Shown here piece by piece: positions 25,545 to 33,579 of a stretch of 64,000 bases of DNA. Positions within the stretch are counted from its first letter, which is position 1; each line of letters begins with the position of its first letter. The notes under the pieces were generated by a model that was not told where the DNA came from, did not search any database, and saw nothing but the letters and a program-made list of their open reading frames with translations. Source of the DNA: Phycisphaerales bacterium (GTDB lineage Bacteria; Planctomycetota; Phycisphaerae; Phycisphaerales; SM1A02); assembly GCA_029268515.1 (NCBI GenBank), contig JAQWNP010000001.1, positions 1 through 64,000 on the forward strand, given 5' to 3'. A program made the position numbers and the translations under genes.

Positions 25545-25585
25545 ATGACATTTTACTGCCAATGCGCACGGCGTCGCACTGCTTG

Positions 25586-26863
25586 TCAATGAGGCGACGA
25601 ATCTGGATCGGCTCTTTCCGGTTGTTCCGTAACATCGAGTGCCTGGCCAGCGAAAATCATGCTACTGATACCCAATGCGGCAGAGAGAATCGAACCGCCA
25701 ATCACACCAATTCGCATGGCATCTTCGTGTGCCGATGAATCAGTAAAGGCAAGACTTCCCAGAAAAAGACTCATGGTAAAACCAATACCTGTCAGTGCGC
25801 CAATTGCAAACAAGTGCCCCCAAGTAGAACCCCGCGGCAACGTTGCCCATCCTAATTTGATCGCCAGCCATGCTGAAGCAAACACACCGAGTGATTTACC
25901 CAGACATAAGCCTGCAGCAATCCCAACTGGAACCTGCCAAATTTCAAACGCGCTACGAATTGACTCTGAATTGAATGTAATACCGCCATTACAGAACACG
26001 AACACTGGCAAGATGACAAATGCCACCCACGGGTGAAGAAGGTGCTCAAGGTGCCGCAACGCTGAAAAACCTTTAGCGTCAGGCTTTAAAGGAATAGTCA
26101 ATCCAACCGCCACACCAGCTAACGTCGCATGTACGTGAGCCTCTAAAATACAAATCCAAATGAATATGCCTATGAGAATGTACGGCGCAATTCTCTTGAC
26201 ACCGACCATGTTTAGTAACACCAATAAAAGAATGCCTACTATTCCTGCGACAAGAAATCCCAAAGAGATGTCATTGGTATAAAACACCGCAATAATAGAA
26301 ACAGCTAAAATGTCATCAACAATTGATAAAGCCACCACAAATGCTTTGCATGCGACAGGAACACGTGTCCCTAACATTGCAATCACACCTAATGTGAATG
26401 CAATATCAGTTGTCGTTGAAATAGGCCAACCCCAAAAGCGAGTCTCATCCATTCCACCGATGTAGTTGATGGCAAGATAAATCACGGCTGGCCCAACAAT
26501 TCCACCGATGGCTGCCACACCAGGCAACACCACCTTCGAAACAGATGCGAGTTCACCATCTAAGATCTCTCGCTTGATCTCGAGCGCCAAAATCAAGAAA
26601 AAGACCGCCATCAGGCCTTCATTAACCCAAATCAGCAGTTCCTCACGAAGACTGGCCTGCCCAATACTAATTTCAATTGGTATATCAAGGAACCACTGGT
26701 ACACCGATGATACACCGGGCACATTGGCAATAATCATTGCAAGAACGAGAACAAACAACAGCAAGATGCCGCCAGCAGCCTCAAGTCTAAAAAACTGCTC
26801 AAAGTAGGAAACGCCATCGTTCTTTTTTACGGGTGGCAGAGAGGGCACTGAATTGTTTGTCAT
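25586..26863 (-). CDS. nhaA: Na+/H+ antiporter NhaA
   Basis: This 425-residue NhaA-type antiporter exports sodium in exchange for protons. It shows the family's FFRLEAAGGILLL start, the ALEIKREILDGEL loop, STTTDIAFTLGVIAMLG and the essential aspartate pair in ALSIVDDILAVSIIAVFYT (near residue 182). Eleven to twelve helices and the C-terminal GSLAF/GSILSAALG helices are present. It is slightly longer than E. coli NhaA (388). The start is the ATG at 26863, which overlaps the hydrolase stop as ATGA and has AAGG eight bases upstream; the annotated GTG further upstream is unnecessary. It suits a salt-water or alkaline habitat. Confidence 0.95.
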   Translation of the reverse strand: MTNNSVPSLPPVKKNDGVSYFEQFFRLEAAGGILLLFVLVLAMIIANVPGVSSVYQWFLDIPIEISIGQASLREELLIWVNEGLMAVFFLILALEIKREILDGELASVSKVVLPGVAAIGGIVGPAVIYLAINYIGGMDETRFWGWPISTTTDIAFTLGVIAMLGTRVPVACKAFVVALSIVDDILAVSIIAVFYTNDISLGFLVAGIVGILLLVLLNMVGVKRIAPYILIGIFIWICILEAHVHATLAGVAVGLTIPLKPDAKGFSALRHLEHLLHPWVAFVILPVFVFCNGGITFNSESIRSAFEIWQVPVGIAAGLCLGKSLGVFASAWLAIKLGWATLPRGSTWGHLFAIGALTGIGFTMSLFLGSLAFTDSSAHEDAMRIGVIGGSILSAALGISSMIFAGQALDVTEQPERADPDSSPH

Positions 26864-27996
26864 GACTCGCACCTTTTATTAACGGAAGCTACTTCGCCCT
26901 GTCCATTTCTTTTTGTACTCACATTAGCCAAACACTTCCTAAACCAACGAAATAGTTGATTTTCAAGCCACTGTTTTTGATCCCGACTCACAAATCCAAC
27001 ATGTCCTCCACGCTTTGTCATCGACAAGCATATCGTTGGCATTGCGCCAAGCTCCTGCATTGGCAACTTGTCGGACAAAATAACTGGATCATCACTCGCA
27101 TGCAGCATAAGTGTTGGCACCGAAATGGAATTGATCCATGGCGCCGGGCTCACACCACGATAATAGGATTCTAAGTCTGAAAAGCCATGCGCAGGAGCGG
27201 TGTAGCACTTCTCAAAGTCTTCCATCGTACGGGCCTTGCTGATCGCTTCAATATCAAGGCCATCTTGGCCAACCACCTTATTTTGATCAATCAGTAGCTT
27301 TGCTTTTCGCTTCATGGTTCGTAAAAAGAACCGACCGTAAAAACGAAGTCCAATATCAAGACAATGTGAGTCTCGGCTCGCTATCAGTGGCGCTGAAACA
27401 GTCGCTGCGCCACAGACATTTGATGGCATCGTTGAAGAACATCGACCTAACCAATTCGCCACAATACTCCCACCAAGACTATATCCCACCACCACGATTG
27501 GTCGCGTTGGCTCTCGCGCTGCTGCCACACGAACAACTTGGTCAAGATCATCTATAAACCCGTAGTGATATGTTCGAATCGTCTGCCCTAAAGGCCTTCC
27601 GCAAGTACGGTGGTTTACTGCAATGCCGTTAAAACCTTCTCGCAATCCTCGGCTCATTAAGCGAAGCATATATTTTGAGCGAGACGATCCTTCGAGACCG
27701 TGGCAAGCAATAATAAGTGGCGCACCAGGCTGCTGCGTCGTCAAATCAATATCTATGAAATCGCCATCTGCACTTTCCAGTACTTGGCGCGTATAAGAAA
27801 TAGGCTCCGAACGACGGCAGAGAAAGGCATAAGATGTCTGCAAATGACGACCGCAAAGCCAACGAGGGGTGCGCAAGGCGTCAACTTCAAACGAGTTAAT
27901 CCAGCTGGGACCTAAACGGCTCTTCTCTAACACATTTGAGTCTTTCGCGGAGGACATACTCGTGCGCTCACTCAACTTCCTACTCTTTCTCACCAT
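26860..27996 (-). CDS. YheT-family alpha/beta hydrolase
   Basis: This alpha/beta hydrolase of up to 378 residues belongs to the YheT/ABHD1-3 group. It has the family's entry WLCGRHLQTSYAF (compare the P..W...H.QT of YheT), the oxyanion region CHGLEGSSRSKY, the NHRTCGRPLG segment, the nucleophile GYSLGGSIVANWLG, the Asp in HASDDPVI and the His in KRGGHVGFV. The bacterial substrate is unknown; mammalian relatives act on lipids. The N-terminus is unsettled: the frame opens at 27996, overlapping the upstream gene by 17 bp, while an ATG at 27957 leaves a 22-bp gap. Its TGA overlaps the nhaA ATG, so the two are translationally coupled. Confidence 0.88.
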   Translation of the reverse strand: MVRKSRKLSERTSMSSAKDSNVLEKSRLGPSWINSFEVDALRTPRWLCGRHLQTSYAFLCRRSEPISYTRQVLESADGDFIDIDLTTQQPGAPLIIACHGLEGSSRSKYMLRLMSRGLREGFNGIAVNHRTCGRPLGQTIRTYHYGFIDDLDQVVRVAAAREPTRPIVVVGYSLGGSIVANWLGRCSSTMPSNVCGAATVSAPLIASRDSHCLDIGLRFYGRFFLRTMKRKAKLLIDQNKVVGQDGLDIEAISKARTMEDFEKCYTAPAHGFSDLESYYRGVSPAPWINSISVPTLMLHASDDPVILSDKLPMQELGAMPTICLSMTKRGGHVGFVSRDQKQWLENQLFRWFRKCLANVSTKRNGQGEVASVNKRCES

Positions 27997-29038
27997 TGAT
28001 TAAATACGTTTCTTGCCAAACCTTCATTTCACCCGAGTCCCATGGAGATTCTCCAAGACCAAGATAACCGAGCCCTAGCATACAACCCTCCATCGGGTTC
28101 ATCTGAGTAGAATTCTTCAGCAGGCTGCTGTGCCATCCTACGTGAACCCCAAGCAGGCATTCACTATTGTCAGCATTGATCCCTTCAGGCAAGATTGCGG
28201 TGAGATGCGGACCAATGCTGGCCGACTCGCTCAAAGAAACAAATGTTACTCCGTCGTAATCGTTTTCATTTCGCTGCTGCTCATCTTGGAGTTCATCTGA
28301 ATAAGTCTTTTCACCATCGACTATCAAATAATCAATCTTATATGCTAAACCAAAGCGTAGTCGCCCATGCGACCCTGCCCGATGAACGCGAAACCACAGC
28401 GTCACTTGACCCGAGTCATTCGTGCGGCACGTCAATTCGATCGTACCTCGTGCATACTGACTCAGCTCTGCTTCCGAAAGAAACCCATCAATAATGCCCT
28501 GCTCAATGACATCACCCCAACACTGATTCCATGGCCTGGTCTCATCAAGCTGCATCTCAAGCCCCTGATTGATCAGATACTGTCGATGTGGATCACTAAG
28601 CTTTTTATTTGCAATACGACTATCCAGCTCTTTCAGAACAGCGGTACGCCAACCTTCATCAGAACTACCAAGCTCAACCTCCACAAGCCACCAGTTGGGC
28701 ATGTGAGGCATCCATTTATCGCTACGCAACGTGACCCAACCAATAGACACAAACCAGGCCAGTGATGTACCTAGCAAGAGAACGCCAAGCCACGCACATA
28801 GCGGTCGTTGCTTTCGAGCTCCCAAACGAACAGATCGATTGCCTGTCAGATCTCGGCCGCATTCCGAGCAACGCAACGGAACAAGACCTTCCTCTTCTGC
28901 TAATTGCGATTGACACTTTCGGCAATGAGGCGCATCACCACTCCGAATGCCGCGCCATCCAAAACCCAGCAGCAATACCCCCAAGCCCATCAATATAAAG
29001 CATAGAAATATGGCCATTTTGTAATAGCCATTGTACAA
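27980..29038 (-). CDS. Zinc-ribbon membrane protein, planctomycete type
   Basis: This 352-residue protein of unknown function has an N-terminal helix (MAIFLCFILMGLGVLLLGFGW), then a zinc ribbon CRKCQSQLAEEEGLVPLRCSECG (residues about 39-61), and a second helix near 82-103. A soluble domain of about 240 residues, probably extracytoplasmic, completes it. The order helix-ribbon-helix-soluble domain is the same as in the 22684-23619 protein, although the soluble domains do not look alike. The start could be the second Met (MAIFLCF). It lies upstream of the YheT-like gene, overlapping its first possible codons, and 27 bp downstream of the secreted duplicated protein on the same strand. Confidence 0.7.
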   Translation of the reverse strand: MYNGYYKMAIFLCFILMGLGVLLLGFGWRGIRSGDAPHCRKCQSQLAEEEGLVPLRCSECGRDLTGNRSVRLGARKQRPLCAWLGVLLLGTSLAWFVSIGWVTLRSDKWMPHMPNWWLVEVELGSSDEGWRTAVLKELDSRIANKKLSDPHRQYLINQGLEMQLDETRPWNQCWGDVIEQGIIDGFLSEAELSQYARGTIELTCRTNDSGQVTLWFRVHRAGSHGRLRFGLAYKIDYLIVDGEKTYSDELQDEQQRNENDYDGVTFVSLSESASIGPHLTAILPEGINADNSECLLGVHVGWHSSLLKNSTQMNPMEGCMLGLGYLGLGESPWDSGEMKVWQETYLINGEKE

Positions 29039-29065
29039 GAGCTTCTAAGCAGTGTCCCTTATGGT

Positions 29066-30466
29066 CTATTGATCCTGAAAATCAACACCAACCGCGATAC
29101 TCAAACCTAATTCAGATCGTTCCAAAGTCATCTGACCTTGCTGATCGGCGACGAAGTTAAGTCGAAGTGGCGATTTTTTGTCTACCGCACAACCAGCGAA
29201 AACCCCATCACCCAATGGCGATAGAACAACACTGAATTCAGCAAGAGAATCTACTGGCTCCATACAACCGACCGTCAGGTCAGGGGTCAGCGTGAGTTGA
29301 TAGACAACCGGCATTCGACTAAATGTCACAGCGAAGTAGCAAATAGGATCGTTCAACGTAGGTATGGCTCCTAGGATGTGTAGCGATCGTGGCGCGCCAT
29401 GGAGATCGATACAGTCTTGCCAGTCCTGCAATATTGGCCCACTACCATGGCCTCGGCCAATAGAATTGACTGACCGCTTGAACTCTTGTGGCTCACCGCG
29501 AAGAAGTGGATCCATGAGATCTTTGACTCGATTACTGAGATACTTCATTCTTGCAGCTGTCGCCGCATCTAAATTGCGACCTAAATACAGACGAGCAAAC
29601 GCTTCTTGCCCAACCCCTGTCGCGCGTAGTTGTTTCTGGTCACGATCTATGCGTAACAAGCTGCCATCAGTAAACGTATAAATTCCAACATACCTTTGCA
29701 GCTCTTCCTCTGAATGTGGCATCACACGTTCTGCTACGACGGAGTGATCTTCACCAACAAACTTAAGATTACCTGGCGAACCATCTGACTTATATTCGTA
29801 TTCAACTGTGATATCAGAGCGATTATCTACAGCTGTTCCAACAAATTTTGAATGCGAAACTGGAACCAGTTCTACCTTAACTGGATGTGTCTCTTTGACT
29901 GGTACAAATGACTCAATCATTCGATTTAATGAGTAAGATATTTTCCATGTTAAATTGGTTTTTTGAAACTCAATTGACACATAAACTGAGACGCCCTCAC
30001 TATCTGGCACCGAACCAAGAACGGTTGCACTTCTAGGCTTCCCCACCATTTCAACATAAGTCATCCACACTTCAGCAATTTCATTGCTGCCCTCTACACT
30101 AAGTACTGGATCAAGATCCGCACGAAATGCAGGCATACCTTCCGTAATCAGATTGCTCATTGATTTATGAGCACGTTTGTTAAATTGCTGAAAGACCCAA
30201 AGCCAACCATTCTGAAACGTATCTCCATAGAGCAAAATCCCTACAGCCTTCTCGCCTTGACCGGCAATTGTAAGACTGGATTCATGCTCGCTCACAATAA
30301 AACGATCACCATTTGGCAGCAGAAAATCTCCCGCAAATGGAGCCATTTCAAGTGGTATAGGATTTTCATATTCTGTTTGAGCAAAGGAAACAGCGCAAAC
30401 GCTGCTGAGCACAAGTAGAGCAAATACGCCGGAGCAGAATCTTACAATAGATTTAGATATCAACAT
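29066..30466 (-). CDS. Secreted protein with internal duplication, unknown function
   Basis: This exported protein has about 466 residues from the ATG at 30466, which has GGGGAG close upstream. A Sec signal ends near SFAQ (residue about 30). The mature part appears to contain two copies of one module. The first begins PFAGDFLLPNGDRFIV...SLTIAGQGEKAVGILLYGD; the second begins YVGIYTFTDGSLLRIDRD...LRATGVGQEAFARLYLGR. Both go on to a region containing a ..LGSVP/..LGAIP motif and a beta-rich end. The repeats look like the small C-terminal beta domain of some beta-lactamase-like proteins, but that is a guess; no catalytic serine domain is present. No helices beyond the signal are seen. Confidence 0.65.
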   Translation of the reverse strand: MLISKSIVRFCSGVFALLVLSSVCAVSFAQTEYENPIPLEMAPFAGDFLLPNGDRFIVSEHESSLTIAGQGEKAVGILLYGDTFQNGWLWVFQQFNKRAHKSMSNLITEGMPAFRADLDPVLSVEGSNEIAEVWMTYVEMVGKPRSATVLGSVPDSEGVSVYVSIEFQKTNLTWKISYSLNRMIESFVPVKETHPVKVELVPVSHSKFVGTAVDNRSDITVEYEYKSDGSPGNLKFVGEDHSVVAERVMPHSEEELQRYVGIYTFTDGSLLRIDRDQKQLRATGVGQEAFARLYLGRNLDAATAARMKYLSNRVKDLMDPLLRGEPQEFKRSVNSIGRGHGSGPILQDWQDCIDLHGAPRSLHILGAIPTLNDPICYFAVTFSRMPVVYQLTLTPDLTVGCMEPVDSLAEFSVVLSPLGDGVFAGCAVDKKSPLRLNFVADQQGQMTLERSELGLSIAVGVDFQDQ

Positions 30467-30747
30467 TTGCTCCCCTCGAATTATAGTTTTGGGCAACAAC
30501 AAGCATCGACGTGTCTACAAGACAAATTCAATCCCCCATGGCGATTCCATGAGATTGCCTGTCGACCAAGTCACTCCGTTTCGTGTTCCCACCATCACCT
30601 CTATCACAAATGGTATAAATAGAACTTGCGCACAACTCGTAGGGTCCGAGAATAGGCCGATCAGCCAGATAGATCGTTGCGGCCAGTAGAACATCTCATG
30701 TTCAAGTACAATCTTTTTCGAACGCCGTACCTAGAGGATGCAGAACA

Positions 30748-31806
30748 ATGCCACCCCCTGTCGTTGATCTTCGAAGTGATACTATTACACAGCCCACGAA
30801 GGCGATGCTAGATGCAATGATTTCGGCACCCCTTGGCGATGATGTCCTTGGCGACGATCCAACGGTCATTGCACTCCAAGATCGCGTTGCAGCCATGCTC
30901 AACAAGGAAGCCAGCTGCTTTGTACCTTCCGGGACAATGGCCAACCAGGTGGCAATTCGTGCTTTGACTGAGCCAGGCGATCAGATCATTGCACACTCAG
31001 AAAGCCACGTTTACAAATATGAATCAGGAGCCCCTGCAGCACTCTCTGGATGTAGCTTTTACTTTGCTCATGGTGAAAAAGGACAGTTCAATTCAGAAGA
31101 TGTAACGGCAGCAATCCAACCACAAGATGCACACTTTCCGAAGTCTGCACTGGTTATTCTTGAAAACACCCACAATCGTGCGGGTGGCACCATCTGGCCC
31201 CTTGATCGCTTGGAATCAGTAGCAACTCGTGCACGCGAACATGGACTGGGACTACATTTGGATGGCGCTCGCTTGTTTAATGCCTCTGTGGCATCGGGCG
31301 TCGCCCTTTCAGAGTACGCCAAGCACTTTGACACAATTTCAATGTGCTTTTCAAAAGGTCTGGGTGCGCCCGTCGGTTCTATCGTCGTAGGAAGCAAATC
31401 GTTGATAGCCCGTGTTCACCGATTTCGCAAACTCTTTGGTGGCACCATGCGACAATCTGGTCTCCTTGCAGCCGCTGCAATCTATGCGCTTGATAACCAC
31501 ATCGAACGCTTAGCTGAAGATCATGAAAATGCCAAGGCCTTGGCACATGGCATCAGCAAGATTACAGGCCTAGATGTCAATGTTGATGATGTACAGACTA
31601 ATATTGTATGTTTCCAAGTGGACCCAACTATCGGCTCCGCTTTTGAAATCTGCCAGAAGCTGGATGCGAGGGGCATTCGTATTTTCGACATTGGACCACA
31701 ACTACTTCGTGCAGTCACACATCTGGGAATTTCATCTTCGGATATTCCTATCGCCATTAAAGAGATAGAACACGTAGTGACAGATGCCGCCCATTCAACT
31801 TCTTAA
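30748..31806 (+). CDS. ltaE: Low-specificity L-threonine aldolase
   Basis: This 352-residue PLP enzyme cleaves L-threonine and allo-threonine to glycine and acetaldehyde. Marks: VDLRSDTITQPT at the N-terminus, GDDVLGDDPTV, FVPSGTMANQVAI, HSESHVYKYE, LHLDGARLFNASVASG and the cofactor lysine in MCFSKGLGAPVGSIVVG near residue 202, then RFRKLFGGTMRQSGLLAAAA. It is complete and of normal length. GAGG lies about ten bases upstream of the ATG. It converges on the transporter gene with a 4-bp overlap of stop codons. It could feed glycine/serine metabolism together with the serine operon at the left of the window. Confidence 0.94.
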   Translation: MPPPVVDLRSDTITQPTKAMLDAMISAPLGDDVLGDDPTVIALQDRVAAMLNKEASCFVPSGTMANQVAIRALTEPGDQIIAHSESHVYKYESGAPAALSGCSFYFAHGEKGQFNSEDVTAAIQPQDAHFPKSALVILENTHNRAGGTIWPLDRLESVATRAREHGLGLHLDGARLFNASVASGVALSEYAKHFDTISMCFSKGLGAPVGSIVVGSKSLIARVHRFRKLFGGTMRQSGLLAAAAIYALDNHIERLAEDHENAKALAHGISKITGLDVNVDDVQTNIVCFQVDPTIGSAFEICQKLDARGIRIFDIGPQLLRAVTHLGISSSDIPIAIKEIEHVVTDAAHSTS

Positions 31807-33248
31807 CTGTCTCGTTGATTTTGGCGGGCCTTAGCAATAAATGGTGCTGCTCGAACGCGCAGCCAAGCCGTTTGACCTACCGCTCCAATCGTAAATGCGA
31901 TGATGGCAACAGAAATACCCGTAACAGAGTTCATCCACACGCCTATTACTAATGTGGCTGTTGTCAGAATGAGCATTACCAGTACTGCTTCAGTGACCCC
32001 GCGGGTACGGTGATGATGAACGAGAATGCCCTGATAAAGAGCCGTCCACACTGATACCCAAACGAGAACAGGTGTCAGGCGAAGTGCTTGTTCCGCCACA
32101 GACGCAAGCTGATCATCTAGATGGTTTAGATAACGAAACCATCCTGCTGTGAGTGGCGTGTACCCAACGATCACTATCAGCGCTGTCGTCAAAATAGCAA
32201 TCATCAGCGTAAAGCGCCCGAGCACTCGATTTGCATTGGGCCGCCCCCATTGATTAACAACAACTTCAGTCATTGCCACACCAAGGCTTCGAATCATAAA
32301 TACCAATCCATTGAGTGCTGGCCATGCCGCCAGGGAGGCGAGTGCTAATGGCATCCGACTCATACCTGCTGAACCAAGTGGCTGAGCCACCATAACAACC
32401 AGCGGAGTCAGCGCTAGGGGCACATAGAAAGCCAGTAATCGCGAAAGGTTCATCGGCGGTGCCGCTTTTCCATGAATGAGCCCGACTTCAGCCAAGGAAT
32501 GCCCACACTCTGGGCAATCTAATCGCTCAGGATCCACAATAAGAAAGTTGCATCCACCACAAGCATCTTGTGATGCTTTTAACGGTGCGCTACGTAATGT
32601 CTGACGGGAAGCAATCCTCGCAAATACTGCTTCAGCAATAACGCCAAGACTCAAAGCCGCACCACCAAGCACTGCTCCCTCAATCTTCTCGATTGAAAAT
32701 CCAATAAGCAACACCGACGCTGTAAACAGAAGTCGCATCGCCGTGCCAAGACCAACCAAATTCGATTGGTTCGCTCGAATGAGAAGGCCTTGATGAAATC
32801 GCCGATCAGCGATTGCCCACGTCCACGGCAGCATGACGAGGAAAGCCAAACGCGCTGGGCCTCTTGCTACGACAGGAATGTCGAGCAAATCACCAACAAT
32901 AAAACCCCATAGTGGCGTGCTTACAATCAGCAAATGCAGGAGTGTGAGGCCTGCAGCCAACCACATCATGAACTTCTTGAGAACAATGATGCGCTCACGA
33001 TCGGAACAAAGGGCGGTCGATGCGGTAAGCATCATGATCACTGGAGCCTCAATAAGAAGTGCCAGTGGAAATACAACCCCACCAAAAGCAGCTAATTGTC
33101 CTTCTGCATTGCCCATGCGCGCGACAATGGCACTGATCATAGGAATCTCGATTCCCATCAAAAGCCAACTCGCCGCTAACGGCCACCATGAAGTTGCCGT
33201 TTGTTTCCAGACAAGTGGACTAGCTTGATTCGCTGGCGAGGTGGTCAT
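31803..33248 (-). CDS. MOP/ANKH-like transporter with embedded zinc ribbon
   Basis: This 481-residue membrane protein has about twelve hydrophobic helices arranged as two halves, and resembles the MATE/flippase superfamily and particularly ANKH-like members (WWPLAASWLLMGIEIPMISAIVARMG, FAPVIMM-like helix 2, RRFHQGLLIRANQSNLVGLGTAMRL). Between the halves (residues about 226-250) sits a four-cysteine zinc ribbon CGGCNFLIVDPERLDCPECG, the same type seen in the two other ribbon proteins nearby. The transported substrate is unknown; ANKH moves phosphate-type anions. A ribbon inserted in the central cytoplasmic loop of a MOP transporter is unusual. It converges with ltaE. The ribosome site is weak (GAG). 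Confidence 0.7.
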   Translation of the reverse strand: MTTSPANQASPLVWKQTATSWWPLAASWLLMGIEIPMISAIVARMGNAEGQLAAFGGVVFPLALLIEAPVIMMLTASTALCSDRERIIVLKKFMMWLAAGLTLLHLLIVSTPLWGFIVGDLLDIPVVARGPARLAFLVMLPWTWAIADRRFHQGLLIRANQSNLVGLGTAMRLLFTASVLLIGFSIEKIEGAVLGGAALSLGVIAEAVFARIASRQTLRSAPLKASQDACGGCNFLIVDPERLDCPECGHSLAEVGLIHGKAAPPMNLSRLLAFYVPLALTPLVVMVAQPLGSAGMSRMPLALASLAAWPALNGLVFMIRSLGVAMTEVVVNQWGRPNANRVLGRFTLMIAILTTALIVIVGYTPLTAGWFRYLNHLDDQLASVAEQALRLTPVLVWVSVWTALYQGILVHHHRTRGVTEAVLVMLILTTATLVIGVWMNSVTGISVAIIAFTIGAVGQTAWLRVRAAPFIAKARQNQRDS

Positions 33249-33340
33249 AATGCTCTTTGTTAGAACTTGGTTTGAAATACAAAAATAACTACCGAACAGT
33301 GATGACCCAGGACGCTAACTGGCCGAGGTCCAGATCAAGA

Positions 33341-33361
33341 CCATGGCAGGCAGTGCCATGG
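33341..33361. promoter_or_regulatory. Perfect inverted repeat, operator-like
   Basis: CCATGGCA at 33341-33348 and TGCCATGG at 33354-33361 form an uninterrupted 8-bp inverted repeat around five bases. As DNA it is a plausible operator between two divergent genes. As RNA it would be a stable hairpin in the leader of the rightward transcript. Confidence 0.45.
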
Positions 33362-33465
33362 CGCGATAATCAGTGAGAATGGTCAATATGTGACTATGAA
33401 GAACGATCTTATACATTGCCTGACGGCATTATTGAGGTATTCTGAAGGATCAGACGAGGGCGAGG

Positions 33466-33494
33466 GCTTGGTTTCAGGAGACTGAGCTTTTTTT
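33466..33494 (+). terminator. Terminator-like hairpin upstream of the deiminase gene
   Basis: GCTTGGTTTC pairs with GAGACTGAGC (nine pairs including three G-T) around a tight loop and is followed directly by seven T. It reads rightwards and lies before, not after, a gene, so it would end a short leader transcript or separate RNA started in the gap. Confidence 0.5.
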
Positions 33495-33579
33495 ATTGGG
33501 CACGAAGCCCGCTTGACCGTGACTTTCTGACGATGACTTTCGAGGAATCCTTTTAGACGAATGACAGGAGAGTGTCCAG

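Larger units (their letters stand above)
33249..33579 (+). other. Intergenic leader region with palindrome and terminator
   Basis: These 331 bases separate the divergent transporter and deiminase genes and hold no gene. Two structural elements stand out and are listed separately: a perfect inverted repeat at 33341-33361 and an intrinsic-terminator-like hairpin with T tract at 33466-33494, 85 bases before the deiminase start. A small TGCC/GGCA hairpin lies near 33420. The arrangement would fit an attenuated leader or a small RNA, read rightwards. Confidence 0.45.
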
